21,182 nt of DNA. It comes from a virus. Under the pieces are notes generated by a model. The model saw nothing but the letters and a program-made list of their open reading frames with translations, was not told the DNA's origin and ran no database searches. Location of the stretch: IMG/VR virus record IMGVR_UViG_3300013112_000473, positions 1-21,182 of that record; one strand, given 5' to 3'. Positions 7,248-13,852 of this stretch are shown in pieces; position 1 is the stretch's first letter, and every line of letters starts with the position of its first letter. Both the position numbers and the translations under genes were made by a program.

Positions 7248-7473
7248 CAGGTAAAGTGTGAGACGTGTTTCCTCCAATCAACAGATTCAGCTCTCTTGCT
7301 TCGAATTCTAACCTCTCTATAATATCCTTAGAGACGAGCTTCTTAGCATCTCTCGGATCAATTTCATTCTGTTCACATAACTCTACTATTGCATCCATGT
7401 AAGATGTGCCTCTGTGTGTGAATACAAAATTCTCTACCATTCGTGAGAAAGCTTTCTTGTTTATATCATCCAT
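7237..7473 (-). CDS. 33: Late transcription co-activator gp33
   Basis: 78 residues, shorter than T4 gp33 (112). The core aligns by eye: FSRMVENFVFTHRGTSYMDAIVELCEQNEIDPRDAKKLV against the T4 stretch with MVEEFGMSYLEATTAFLEENSIPETQFAKFI, followed in both by a helix ending ...EARELNLL (T4: EAIDENLL). gp33 binds the beta flap of host RNA polymerase and connects it to the gp45 clamp at late promoters. It abuts the upstream gene (stop at 7474) and precedes gene 59, as in T4. The hydrophobic clamp-binding tail typical of T4 gp33 is not obvious: the protein ends HTLPVDI. Confidence 0.85.
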   Translation of the reverse strand: MDDINKKAFSRMVENFVFTHRGTSYMDAIVELCEQNEIDPRDAKKLVSKDIIERLEFEARELNLLIGGNTSHTLPVDI

Positions 7474-8574
7474 CTACTTTACCCTTAATATAATTGTTTG
7501 ATCATTAATCCTCCCACTTGGAGTTTTCTTGTTTGCTTTGATTTGATCTATAAACTTGTCAATCTGCTTTGGGGTCTTCTTCATAATGACAGGAAGAACG
7601 TCAGCAGGTTTTCTGAGTTTTAGTACTCTCGAAAGTTCTTTATCAAACCCTCTAATGGTTGAACCAGACACTATCAATCCATCTCTGCTAGCAGAAACAA
7701 ATTGAGTGAGTTGTCGTGTCTTTGTATTAAACACATACAGATTCATTGAACCTGGAACCCTCATTGGATTTATTGAAGTTAGTTGATACTCGTTGTTTTC
7801 CTTTTGGAATTTCATCTTCTCAACCTGTTTGTCAGCTCCTCTACGCTTTGTAGTCGTAACTCGACGAGTGGCCTTCTTAGATGATTTAATCGACTCTACG
7901 GCCGTCTGAAACGATTTGAGAGTCTTAATTCGAGCTTTGATAGCTCTCATTCCAAGATGATTATAAGCTTCTGTTATCTGATCATCACTTTTAGATACAA
8001 ATGCTTCATAATCATATAGGTGTTCATCAATCCAAGCTTGAATTTCAACAAGTCTCTTGATCTCTTTAATCTTCATTTCTGTGTATAGATCAACAGTGGC
8101 TTTATTGTCTCCCTCATTCCACTTATCTTCTATAGCATACAGAACTGGCATAATCTCTTTGATATTCTTTTCACGTGCTCTTTCAGCAGGACTCTTTACA
8201 ATAGATACAACCTTTGGCTTACGAGCAGCTACGATCTCTCTTCCTGATTCAAGCAATTCCCCGAATCTTTCTTTAAGGAAATCTACAGCATGGGAATACA
8301 TACCAGTAAACTCATTACCAAGAGCTTTCCAGTAAACCATAGCAGCAATGTGTGAATACGTGAATTCGTACGATTCATTAGCAAGGATTGCCTTAGCATC
8401 GTCCTTACTATATTCTCTCTTGATGTAGTTCTTAATTATCTCGACGTATTCTTTGGTGTCGAGTTCTCTATGAACATACAATTTGAATTCCATGAACGAA
8501 CCATCAATAGGAGCGGCAGCAAGGCCGAACTTTTGACGAGCTTTTACTTTCTTTTTTCGTTTAGTCCCAGCCAT
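7474..8574 (-). CDS. Conserved T4-like protein of unknown function (366 aa)
   Basis: 366 residues from the ATG at 8574, chosen over an in-frame start 26 codons earlier because AGGAGAT lies 7 bases upstream and the protein then opens with the basic MAGTKRKKKVKARQK. Key stretches: GSFMEFKLYVHRELDTKEYVEIIKNYIKREYSKDDAKAILAN, then YSHIAAMVYW and FTGMYSHAVDFLKERFGELL. A long helical middle with a basic patch (SSKKATRRVTTTKRRG) and a C-terminal beta-rich part follow. A protein with this beginning is found beside gene 33 in marine T4-like phages. I know no function. The basic ends suggest nucleic-acid binding, which is inference only. Confidence 0.8.
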   Translation of the reverse strand: MAGTKRKKKVKARQKFGLAAAPIDGSFMEFKLYVHRELDTKEYVEIIKNYIKREYSKDDAKAILANESYEFTYSHIAAMVYWKALGNEFTGMYSHAVDFLKERFGELLESGREIVAARKPKVVSIVKSPAERAREKNIKEIMPVLYAIEDKWNEGDNKATVDLYTEMKIKEIKRLVEIQAWIDEHLYDYEAFVSKSDDQITEAYNHLGMRAIKARIKTLKSFQTAVESIKSSKKATRRVTTTKRRGADKQVEKMKFQKENNEYQLTSINPMRVPGSMNLYVFNTKTRQLTQFVSASRDGLIVSGSTIRGFDKELSRVLKLRKPADVLPVIMKKTPKQIDKFIDQIKANKKTPSGRINDQTIILRVK

Positions 8575-8752
8575 CGTACTGATCTCCTTGTGTGGAATAA
8601 TAGGCATCAAGTACCCCAGCATCTTCCCAAGCATCAAAAATCTCTTGATCACTCATATATAGATTTTCAGGCTGATTGGCTTCAAAAGCATTTGAACTCT
8701 TGGTAGCACGACGGAGAGCAGCTCGCTCTCTCAGGATTTCGTTTCTAGTCAT
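8561..8752 (-). CDS. Small hypothetical phage protein (63 aa)
   Basis: 63 residues: a basic N-terminal third (RNEILRERAALRRATK) and an acidic, aromatic C-terminal part (DQEIFDAWEDAGVLDAYYS). A strong AGGAG lies 7 bases before the ATG at 8752. The 3' end overlaps the next gene by 14 bases, so the two are probably coupled. First gene after the promoter at 8784. Function unknown. Confidence 0.65.
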   Translation of the reverse strand: MTRNEILRERAALRRATKSSNAFEANQPENLYMSDQEIFDAWEDAGVLDAYYSTQGDQYDGWD

Positions 8753-8783
8753 AATATAACTCCTTTCTCAATTGTATGCAGAT

Positions 8784-8812
8784 ATTATCCCTCCATACGC
8801 AACAAAGGTCAA
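8784..8812 (-). promoter_or_regulatory. Sigma70-type early promoter
   Basis: TTGACC (8807-8812), 17-base spacer, GATAAT (8784-8789) on the minus strand, preceded by CTG as at 17520 and 18350. It lies about 30 bases upstream of the gene starting at 8752 and probably drives 8752 to gene 32. Confidence 0.7.
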
Positions 8813-8815
8813 CAG

Positions 8816-9073
8816 TTATTTTGAATAAATCTGTTGAATAAATGTTTCAAACTGTTCAACTTTTGATACACGATCAGGCCATTTGATGTATTCCTTTTCA
8901 GGATTGGCTTTTAGATTGTTCAGTAGAGGTGTAATAGCATTATATAGATTATCCAATTTCCCTTGGATGTGATCAAGATCGTTACGAGATGCTTCTACAT
9001 CTTTCGACGCTTCTTGTACCGAATCTAGCTCTTCTTCATCAACGAGAGTAAATCCAAAATCAAATGAATCCAT
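8816..9073 (-). CDS. Conserved small T4-like protein (85 aa)
   Basis: 85 residues, acidic N-terminus (FDFGFTLVDEEELDSVQEA), a helical centre, and a C-terminal NLKANPEKEYIKWPDRVSKVEQFETFI motif. Proteins with this FGFT...NPEKEYI.WP.R..K arrangement recur in marine T4-like phages near replication genes. No function is known to me. The predicted helical content and small size would suit an adaptor. AGGAGG lies 7-8 bases upstream of the ATG, just after the previous stop at 9077. Confidence 0.7.
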   Translation of the reverse strand: MDSFDFGFTLVDEEELDSVQEASKDVEASRNDLDHIQGKLDNLYNAITPLLNNLKANPEKEYIKWPDRVSKVEQFETFIQQIYSK

Positions 9074-9076
9074 ACG

Positions 9077-9307
9077 CTAACCTCCTTTATTAATATGTTC
9101 TACGAAGGCTTTTATTCTATTATTGCCCTCTTCTACTTCTTCTCTTGTAATATAACGTTGAGATTCTCTGTCCTGGAATTCAGAAGTCTTTTCTAAGAGA
9201 TTAACTCTCTTTTCTAAACATTCCATCATTCCATTCATGTCTTTTATAACTTGAACTTGTCTCTCAATGACATCCATCATCATGTCTCCGGTTTCACATC
9301 CTTTCAT
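9077..9307 (-). CDS. Small coiled-coil hypothetical protein (up to 76 aa)
   Basis: A mostly helical protein with heptad spacing (VIERQVQVIKDMNGMMECLEKRVNLLEK). The first ATG at 9307 has no ribosome site and lies in a 13-base tandem repeat. A run of ATGs at codons 9-11 has GGAG just upstream, so the real start is probably one of these and the product nearer 66-68 residues. No family recognised. Confidence 0.55.
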   Translation of the reverse strand: MKGCETGDMMMDVIERQVQVIKDMNGMMECLEKRVNLLEKTSEFQDRESQRYITREEVEEGNNRIKAFVEHINKGG

Positions 9308-9330
9308 ATTCTAATTCCATATTCTAATTC
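9305..9330. repeat. 13-base tandem repeat at a start region
   Basis: CATATTCTAATTC occurs twice in direct tandem (9305-9317, 9318-9330) with a further partial copy, CATATT, at 9331-9336. On the minus strand each unit carries an ATG, so the repeat multiplies candidate starts ahead of the 9077-9307 gene. Confidence 0.75.
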
Positions 9331-9352
9331 CATATTTGTCATATTATATTTA

Positions 9353-9547
9353 TCATTCATATTTATTATTCACTTCTAATAACCTTAACAGATCGGCAGC
9401 TTGTTCGATAATATTAAGAGCTCCTTGATCACTAATTGATACTTTATTCTTAAACTTAATAGTGATATAGTCAGTCACCCAAATCTCAGGCTTCTGTTCA
9501 ACCATCAAATGACTTGCATTTTTTGTACTAATCATGATCCAATTCAT
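9353..9547 (-). CDS. Small hypothetical protein (64 aa)
   Basis: 64 residues, beginning MNWIMISTKNAS, with beta-like strands (IWVTDYITIKFKNKVSIS) followed by a C-terminal helix (GALNIIEQAADLLRLLE). The ATG directly follows the TAG stop of the upstream gene, so translation is probably coupled. A weak GGTGG precedes it. Not recognised. Confidence 0.55.
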   Translation of the reverse strand: MNWIMISTKNASHLMVEQKPEIWVTDYITIKFKNKVSISDQGALNIIEQAADLLRLLEVNNKYE

Positions 9548-10063
9548 CTACCACCATAAATTCCTATAATATTTTGCGAATAATTCTAAGCCTTCTTGAA
9601 CATCTTTCCAATGTTGTTCTTCATCTGCTCTATGTTTATCATACTTGTCTTGATCTTTGATATTCATATGCCATTCTCTATTACCATTTTCATCTGGTTC
9701 ACCATACGTAGAATCCCCAAAGATACCATCAGGTACTTCAGGTTCATCCGAGTCAAAGGCATAAATCATTTTATCAATAACACTAACCCACTTCCTGAAG
9801 TGTTCATCTTCCATCTTATTATAATCAAGATTTCTTGCCACTCCGTGTTCATCATCAGGTACTAATCCTGGCTGAGAGTGTTGTTGTATTGGATCTTCAA
9901 TTTCATCATCAACAACCTGTAATGGATAACCAGCACAGTTATCGTCGTTCATAATAACTTCTTTGAACTTCTTTAATCCTTCAGCAATGATTGGTGATAA
10001 CGTAGCATCTAAATTCCACGTATCGTCATAACTTGCTATTGGTTTCTTTCCCTTAAATCTCAT
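9548..10063 (-). CDS. Phage hypothetical protein with a W-LDKMI-type core (171 aa)
   Basis: 171 residues, very acidic. The layout (NLDATLSPIIAEGLKKFKE near the start, then WVSVIDKMIYAFD and a C-terminal YDKHRADEEQHWKDVQEGLELFAKYYRNLWW) recalls a widespread phage family with an N-terminal L.P.I..GL..F motif, a W..+DKMI helix and a final aromatic helix. Function unknown. I use the ATG at 10063, which has GAGAGG 7 bases upstream; a TTG five codons earlier overlaps this ribosome site. Confidence 0.65.
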   Translation of the reverse strand: MRFKGKKPIASYDDTWNLDATLSPIIAEGLKKFKEVIMNDDNCAGYPLQVVDDEIEDPIQQHSQPGLVPDDEHGVARNLDYNKMEDEHFRKWVSVIDKMIYAFDSDEPEVPDGIFGDSTYGEPDENGNREWHMNIKDQDKYDKHRADEEQHWKDVQEGLELFAKYYRNLWW

Positions 10064-10084
10064 TATGCTTCCTCTCAACTTGTT

Positions 10085-10318
10085 TTATAGTCTATGATTT
10101 TGTTCTTTTAACCACAATATAGTCTTCTCTTCAATTTCTTTTAATAATTCGTGGTCTGTAGGTTCTCCTAACCTTGGATAATATTTTCTTTTAATATGGT
10201 TTGGACTATAAACAATAGCAGACTCTAATTGTTTTACATAGACATAAACCGACTCAGGCACTTTAAAGTTTTTTAATTCTTTAGTTTCTAAATCATAACA
10301 ACTAATAAGGTTAATCAT
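10085..10318 (-). CDS. Small hypothetical protein (77 aa)
   Basis: 77 residues from the ATG at 10318, which overlaps the upstream stop as ATGA (a TTG two codons before is unlikely). Reads MINLISCYDLETKELKNFKVPESVYVYVKQLE, then a basic middle and a helical end (DHELLKEIEEKTILWLKEQ). Not recognised. It belongs to a run of coupled small genes from 11326 down. Confidence 0.6.
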   Translation of the reverse strand: MINLISCYDLETKELKNFKVPESVYVYVKQLESAIVYSPNHIKRKYYPRLGEPTDHELLKEIEEKTILWLKEQNHRL

Positions 10319-10533
10319 TCCCAAATTCCTGTTCCGTACATACTATCTATCATATTTTCAAAATCGATTAAACGATTCTCATCAATCAATTCTTGACTCC
10401 AATCATCTACCATTCCTTGGTAGGTAATACCATTCTCTTTATCTACATTTATAAAAAATGCTACAACTGGTCCACGAGTACCTTTAAGACCTTCAATCTT
10501 TTCCATAATTCTTTCTGCTACTTCATTATTCAT
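10315..10533 (-). CDS. Small hypothetical protein (72 aa)
   Basis: 72 residues, acidic: a helical start (NNEVAERIMEKIEGLKG), a strand PVVAFFINVDKENGITY and an acidic helical end. ATGA overlaps on both sides link it to its neighbours, a strong sign of a translated gene. Function unknown. Confidence 0.6.
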   Translation of the reverse strand: MNNEVAERIMEKIEGLKGTRGPVVAFFINVDKENGITYQGMVDDWSQELIDENRLIDFENMIDSMYGTGIWE

Positions 10534-10964
10534 TTTTCTTCACCCATTCCTAATTTAAGTGCTGAAATAAACCCAAAGTGGAATAGAGCATTTGCATCAT
10601 CGTCAGACAATTCCCAAGTCTTAGTCTCTTCACTAAATCCATTTGGGTCTAATACTTTAACTTTATCATTCATTCTCATCTCTTCAATAAGGTATGTTAA
10701 ACCTTGCTTCATAAAAGCTTGTTGAGCTTCAGGTGTTATATCCATAGTAATCTTTGCTGAACCATCAGGCATATCAGTTACTTCTACATTTTCAATTAAG
10801 TTTTCTTCTATCATATCACTAACCTCATCATTAGGAAATTCATTGGGTCCTAACTTACCAAATTCAGATGTTTCATCTTCTTCTCGACGACCACACCAAT
10901 TACATTCTTTTCCGTCTTCAACGTACATTACAGTACGTTCTACTTTACAATCGTGTTTCCACAT
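10530..10964 (-). CDS. Hypothetical protein with a small Cys cluster (144 aa)
   Basis: 144 residues from the ATG at 10964, which has GGGAG 6 bases upstream (a TTG 11 codons earlier precedes this site). The N-terminus MWKHDCKVERTVMYVEDGKECNWCG has Cys6, Cys28 and Cys31 with His4, a possible zinc knuckle. The acidic C-terminal part (ITMDITPEAQQAFMKQGLTYLIEEM, then DDDANALFHFGFISALKLGM) is repeated-helix-like. The T/D-TPE...GL.YL pattern is common in small phage proteins of unknown role. Confidence 0.6.
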   Translation of the reverse strand: MWKHDCKVERTVMYVEDGKECNWCGRREEDETSEFGKLGPNEFPNDEVSDMIEENLIENVEVTDMPDGSAKITMDITPEAQQAFMKQGLTYLIEEMRMNDKVKVLDPNGFSEETKTWELSDDDANALFHFGFISALKLGMGEEK

Positions 10965-11127
10965 TACTTGCTCCCAATAAAATTTTAGTAGCGGCAAGTT
11001 TAGCTAGTGCTTCATCTCGCTCTTTTTTCATCTCTTGATACATTTGGATGATAGATCTACCCGACATAATATCTCTATATATGTCTTCATTTTGTTTTGT
11101 TTTCATTGTCATATGATTAACATCCAA
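10945..11127 (-). CDS. Small hypothetical protein (60 aa)
   Basis: 60 residues. A helical middle with IYRDIMSGRSIIQMYQEMKKERDEALAKLAATK looks like a short coiled coil. The ATG at 11127 has GGAG only 4 bases away. A second in-frame ATG five codons on is 13 bases from it. It overlaps the upstream gene by 11 bases and the downstream gene by 20. Function unknown. Confidence 0.5.
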   Translation of the reverse strand: MDVNHMTMKTKQNEDIYRDIMSGRSIIQMYQEMKKERDEALAKLAATKILLGASNVETRL

Positions 11128-11326
11128 CTCCTGCGTTTACACATTCAGTATTTGCATAAGATTCAACATACCCAGCTGCGTAATCTTCAAAAAGCTTTTG
11201 GTGGCGAATGTTATCAGACTTGAAGGTTTGAGGCTCTTCTCCTCGTTCAGCGTCTAGCCAACCACATTGATAAAAACGGTTCTTTGTTCTTAGATAATCA
11301 TCTCTTTCACATTTCAACACCAGCAT
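11117..11326 (-). CDS. Small hypothetical protein (69 aa)
   Basis: 69 residues with LRTKNRFYQCGWLDAERGEEP and a later YAAGYVESY, a Y..G..DAE pattern seen in many small phage proteins of unknown function. AGGAG lies 6 bases before the ATG at 11326. First gene after the promoter at 11353, heading the coupled run down to about 9077. Confidence 0.6.
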   Translation of the reverse strand: MLVLKCERDDYLRTKNRFYQCGWLDAERGEEPQTFKSDNIRHQKLFEDYAAGYVESYANTECVNAGVGC

Positions 11327-11352
11327 ACATTTCTCCTTAGCAAATAATATAT

Positions 11353-11381
11353 ATTATACATAACTTTCTACAAAAGATCAA
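11353..11381 (-). promoter_or_regulatory. Sigma70-type early promoter inside the ligase 3' end
   Basis: TTGATC (11376-11381), 17-base spacer, TATAAT (11353-11358) on the minus strand. The -35 box lies in the final codons of the ligase gene. A short leader with AGGAG leads to the ATG at 11326. Confidence 0.65.
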
Positions 11382-12639
11382 CAGCATCTTTGTCTTCTCT
11401 TATTTCCACAAACACAGGAAGAAATAGAGATGCTTTGTCCTTTCCCTTACTGTTGATCTTGGCATTGTACTGAACAGCAACAATCTTTCCAATCAACGAG
11501 TTTCTTGACTTCCAAATGGCTTCCCTCTGTTCTTCTGAGAAACCAGTTCCAACCGATACTTCAACTTCTCCTGATTTATCTTGAACAACCATAGCTCCAA
11601 GGCGACCTTCATTCTTTCCAGTGCCTTCAACAAATCCAATTATCTCAAGATCAGCTTCATGAATGTCCTTCATCTTCACAAGATCAGGAGAACGCTTCGC
11701 AACCCATAGTGAGTCATGATTTTTAAGAATAACCCCTTCTTCTCCCTCTTCAAGTTTACTCTTGAATAAGGCTCGAGCAGAGTCAATATTAACGGCTGTA
11801 TGACTTTCAATCATAGAAATAAATGGAGCATCATCAATTACAATTTGAAGGGCTTCTAGGCGCATTGAGGCACCCTGAGAGCTCTTTCCAGCCCTAAACT
11901 CGTTTAGGGGGATTAAGTCCCAAGCAGTCATTCGAATACGGCTACGTTCCTCATCAGAGATTGTTCCCTTTTGGGCCTTATTTAGTATTCCGTTTCCAGT
12001 CTTACGATCAAGAATATTATTGTTTTCATCTACAACCAGGAGTTCTCCATCAATCACAAATGAAAGATCTGTATCAAATTCCATGTGTGCTGCAATGTCA
12101 AGCTCTTTTCCATTTCGGGTGAAAGCATTAAACGATCCACGATCTACAACAAGTTGACATCTCATTCCATCCATCTTTGTTTGGGCGATAGCAGGAAAGT
12201 TGATGCGTTTCAGATTCTTTTCATTGAATGATGAAGCAAGCATTACCGGAAATTCAGGAATAAAAGACTTCCCGAATACTTTGTTTGCAGTTTTGCTGGA
12301 AACCCCAATACGAAGATCCTTTTGAATGATCCTTTCTACAACAGTCGCATCATCAACAGAAAGGTATCTCAAAAGTGTTTTGAGATGCTCAATAGCACTA
12401 TTGCCAGTTACTTCTCGAGCAGAAAGATAATCGAGAGATGCAAATGCATCTTCGAATGTAAATTGAATCTCCTCAGAAGGTGTGTAGCTTGGAATCTTCT
12501 TGATGTAAAATCTCAGATGAGGATCCAAAGCATATTTCATGACTTTCCTGAATGTATCTACATCTTTATATCTTTCAAGAATAGCAAGCTTCTCTAATTT
12601 TTTGGTGGTAGAGGCCACTTCATTTAAAATATTAATCAT
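11368..12639 (-). CDS. 30: ATP-dependent DNA ligase gp30
   Basis: 423 residues from the ATG at 12639 (a TTG two codons earlier is the alternative), against 487 in T4. An N-terminal DNA-binding domain (about 1-135, with LSVDDATVVERIIQKDLRIG) precedes the nucleotidyltransferase core: motif I KMDGMR with the AMP-accepting Lys155, motif III FVIDGELLV, motif IV EEGVILKN, and motif V in LVKMKDIHEADLEIIGF. An OB domain follows, with GRLGAMVVQDKSGEVEVSVGTGF. It seals nicks between Okazaki fragments using ATP. The ribosome site is weak (AGAGAA). The gene precedes the coupled small-gene run. Confidence 0.95.
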   Translation of the reverse strand: MINILNEVASTTKKLEKLAILERYKDVDTFRKVMKYALDPHLRFYIKKIPSYTPSEEIQFTFEDAFASLDYLSAREVTGNSAIEHLKTLLRYLSVDDATVVERIIQKDLRIGVSSKTANKVFGKSFIPEFPVMLASSFNEKNLKRINFPAIAQTKMDGMRCQLVVDRGSFNAFTRNGKELDIAAHMEFDTDLSFVIDGELLVVDENNNILDRKTGNGILNKAQKGTISDEERSRIRMTAWDLIPLNEFRAGKSSQGASMRLEALQIVIDDAPFISMIESHTAVNIDSARALFKSKLEEGEEGVILKNHDSLWVAKRSPDLVKMKDIHEADLEIIGFVEGTGKNEGRLGAMVVQDKSGEVEVSVGTGFSEEQREAIWKSRNSLIGKIVAVQYNAKINSKGKDKASLFLPVFVEIREDKDAVDLL

Positions 12640-12676
12640 TTTCAAACTTCTCTGCTAAAGCAGCTAAACATATACC

Positions 12677-13066
12677 TTATACTCCCATCCGGTGAATGCC
12701 GCTGCTGCTTCTTACTTGAGCCTCAGACAGCTTAAAACGTTTTCCAGGACGAACGCCTGTCTCTTCAGCAATGTATGGATATTTACGGTTGGATCTCTTG
12801 TATCCAACAAGTCTCACAAAAGACCCATTAATCTCTACACAGTCTCCGACATTAAAGTCGGAAAACAGTTCAAGATCGCTCTCCATTCGAGACATCCCAC
12901 CAACAACAGAACCTTCAATTTTCATTGTAAACGATTCTGGATTGAAACGAGCATTACCAAGACTGATATTTACACCAGTCTTGTCAGCAAACTCAGCCAA
13001 CATTAATTCTAACTCTTTGCGCGTTTGGTTCATAGTAGCGCGATCAAATTCTGTAATTTTTTTCAT
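12677..13066 (-). CDS. Phage hypothetical protein, common tailed-phage family (129 aa)
   Basis: 129 residues. An N-terminal helix (RKELELMLAEFADKTG) is followed by strands GVNISLGNARFNPESFTMKIEGSV, a DVGDCVEINGSF-type segment (here FNVGDCVEINGSFVRLVGY) and NRKYPYIAEETGVRPGKRFKLS. This order occurs in a widespread phage family of unknown function; the second half looks like a small beta barrel. GGAGAA lies 7 bases before the ATG in a repeated leader. A shortened, rearranged copy of its 5' end lies just upstream (13078-13242). Confidence 0.65.
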   Translation of the reverse strand: MKKITEFDRATMNQTRKELELMLAEFADKTGVNISLGNARFNPESFTMKIEGSVVGGMSRMESDLELFSDFNVGDCVEINGSFVRLVGYKRSNRKYPYIAEETGVRPGKRFKLSEAQVRSSSGIHRMGV

Positions 13067-13077
13067 AATATTTTCTC

Positions 13078-13242
13078 CTATATTTTCTCAATCAACATTG
13101 GCTTCACTTGCTTTTGTTGTAGCACCTGTTGCATCAGTCGAAGCTTCACTTGCTTTAGTTGTTGCTGTAGTAGCATCTCAGCAAACTCAGCACCAAAATA
13201 ATTCAACATTAAATCTACCTCTTTGCGCGTAATTTTTTTCAT
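13078..13242 (-). CDS. Chimeric small ORF: duplicated 5' end of the 12677-13066 gene joined to a repeat fragment (54 aa)
   Basis: The first about 22 residues (MKKITRKEVDLMLNYFGAEF) parallel the start of the downstream gene, including the leader and poly-A start region, with the residues between MKKIT and RKE missing. The remainder is Gln/Lys/Leu-rich (MLLQQQLKQVKLRLMQQVLQ). Read one frame over, the same DNA gives an Ala/Thr/Ser/Glu repeat with ATTKASEA twice, 14 residues apart, as in spacer parts of fibre proteins. It has its own promoter at 13280 and a weak GAGA ribosome site. It may be a broken relic or a translated small protein. Confidence 0.45.
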   Translation of the reverse strand: MKKITRKEVDLMLNYFGAEFAEMLLQQQLKQVKLRLMQQVLQQKQVKPMLIEKI

Positions 13243-13279
13243 AATATTTTCTCTTGTATTTTCTCAATCAACATAGCCC

Positions 13280-13307
13280 ATTATACACAAAAATGAACAA
13301 AAGGCAA
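13280..13307 (-). promoter_or_regulatory. Early promoter of the leader-repeat type
   Basis: TTGCCT (13302-13307), 16-base spacer ending TG, TATAAT (13280-13285) on the minus strand. TTGCCTTTT, the terminal GTG and TATAATGGGCTATGTTGATTGAG are shared with 13773-13800. It heads the 13242 and 13066 genes. Confidence 0.7.
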
Positions 13308-13320
13308 TAGCAAATCCGAA

Positions 13321-13479
13321 TTAATTTTCAATCTGAGCAGCACCAGCAAACATAATAAACACACCAACCAACGAGAGAGCAAATCCTGTCATCATATCCA
13401 TACTGTTCGTTGAAGCTTCAACAGCACCAGCTCCGCCAAGTGTTAGCAGCAAACCAGTAAAAATCATCAAACCATTCAT
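13321..13479 (-). CDS. Two-helix membrane miniprotein (52 aa)
   Basis: 52 residues with two hydrophobic segments: 3-22 (GLMIFTGLLLTLGGAGAVEA) and 31-49 (TGFALSLVGVFIMFAGAAQ), separated by a short polar turn STNSMDMM. GGAGAG lies 6 bases before the ATG at 13479, which overlaps the preceding stop as ATGA. No family recognised. A role in the inner membrane (lysis timing, exclusion, ion leak) is possible but unsupported. Confidence 0.6.
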   Translation of the reverse strand: MNGLMIFTGLLLTLGGAGAVEASTNSMDMMTGFALSLVGVFIMFAGAAQIEN

Positions 13480-13547
13480 GCAAATCTCTCCATTAAAGCA
13501 GCACCAATCACTCCCAACAAATATCCAATAAACATTATTTCAATCAT
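13476..13547 (-). CDS. Single-helix membrane miniprotein (23 aa)
   Basis: 23 residues, MIEIMFIGYLLGVIGAALME plus RFA, essentially one transmembrane helix. GGAGAA lies 6-7 bases before the ATG and the stop overlaps the next start as ATGA, so translation of this tiny frame is credible. Function unknown. Confidence 0.5.
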   Translation of the reverse strand: MIEIMFIGYLLGVIGAALMERFA

Positions 13548-13564
13548 AATTATTTCTCCACTCA

Positions 13565-13732
13565 TCAAACAACATCAAAAACAACAATTCCATGGTCCTC
13601 GCAAACAGCGCGAAGCTTTTGAGCGACTACATCAACTCCATCCAGAAACGCTTCGTGCATTTCATTGATAGGACGTTCTTCTTCTTCTGCCCATTCCAAG
13701 ACAGACATCAAATCAGCGTGTAAAGTATTCAT
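13565..13732 (-). CDS. Small acidic hypothetical protein (55 aa)
   Basis: 55 residues, helical and acidic: LMSVLEWAEEEERPINEMHEAFLDG, then VAQKLRAVCEDHGIVVFDVV. CGGAGAA lies 9 bases before the ATG in the repeated leader, with its own promoter at 13773. First gene of a coupled trio with the two membrane miniproteins. Not recognised. Confidence 0.6.
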   Translation of the reverse strand: MNTLHADLMSVLEWAEEEERPINEMHEAFLDGVDVVAQKLRAVCEDHGIVVFDVV

Positions 13733-13772
13733 AATATATTCTCCGTTAGGTTTTTCTCAATCAACATAGCCC

Positions 13773-13800
13773 ATTATACACGATATTTTGGAAAAGGCAA
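13773..13800 (-). promoter_or_regulatory. Early promoter of the leader-repeat type
   Basis: TTGCCT (13795-13800), 16-base spacer ending GTG, TATAAT (13773-13778) on the minus strand, giving an extended -10. It heads the trio 13732, 13547, 13479. Confidence 0.7.
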
Positions 13801-13827
13801 CACTAATTTGAGACATTTTCCAAAATA

Positions 13828-13845
13828 ATCTCCCCGAAGGGAGAT
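13828..13845 (-). terminator. Hairpin with UUCG-type loop after the 13853-14299 gene
   Basis: On the minus strand the seven-pair stem ATCTCCC/GGGAGAT closes a TTCG loop, followed by TATTTTG. It lies 7 bases beyond the stop at 13853. The T-run is poor, so termination may be partial. Confidence 0.6.
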
Positions 13846-13852
13846 CAATAGG

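Noticed and set aside
12771-13232. Rightward open frame of 153 codons
   Set aside because: Antisense to a gene with a good start and leader; it runs through the repeated leader and start regions and has no ribosome site.
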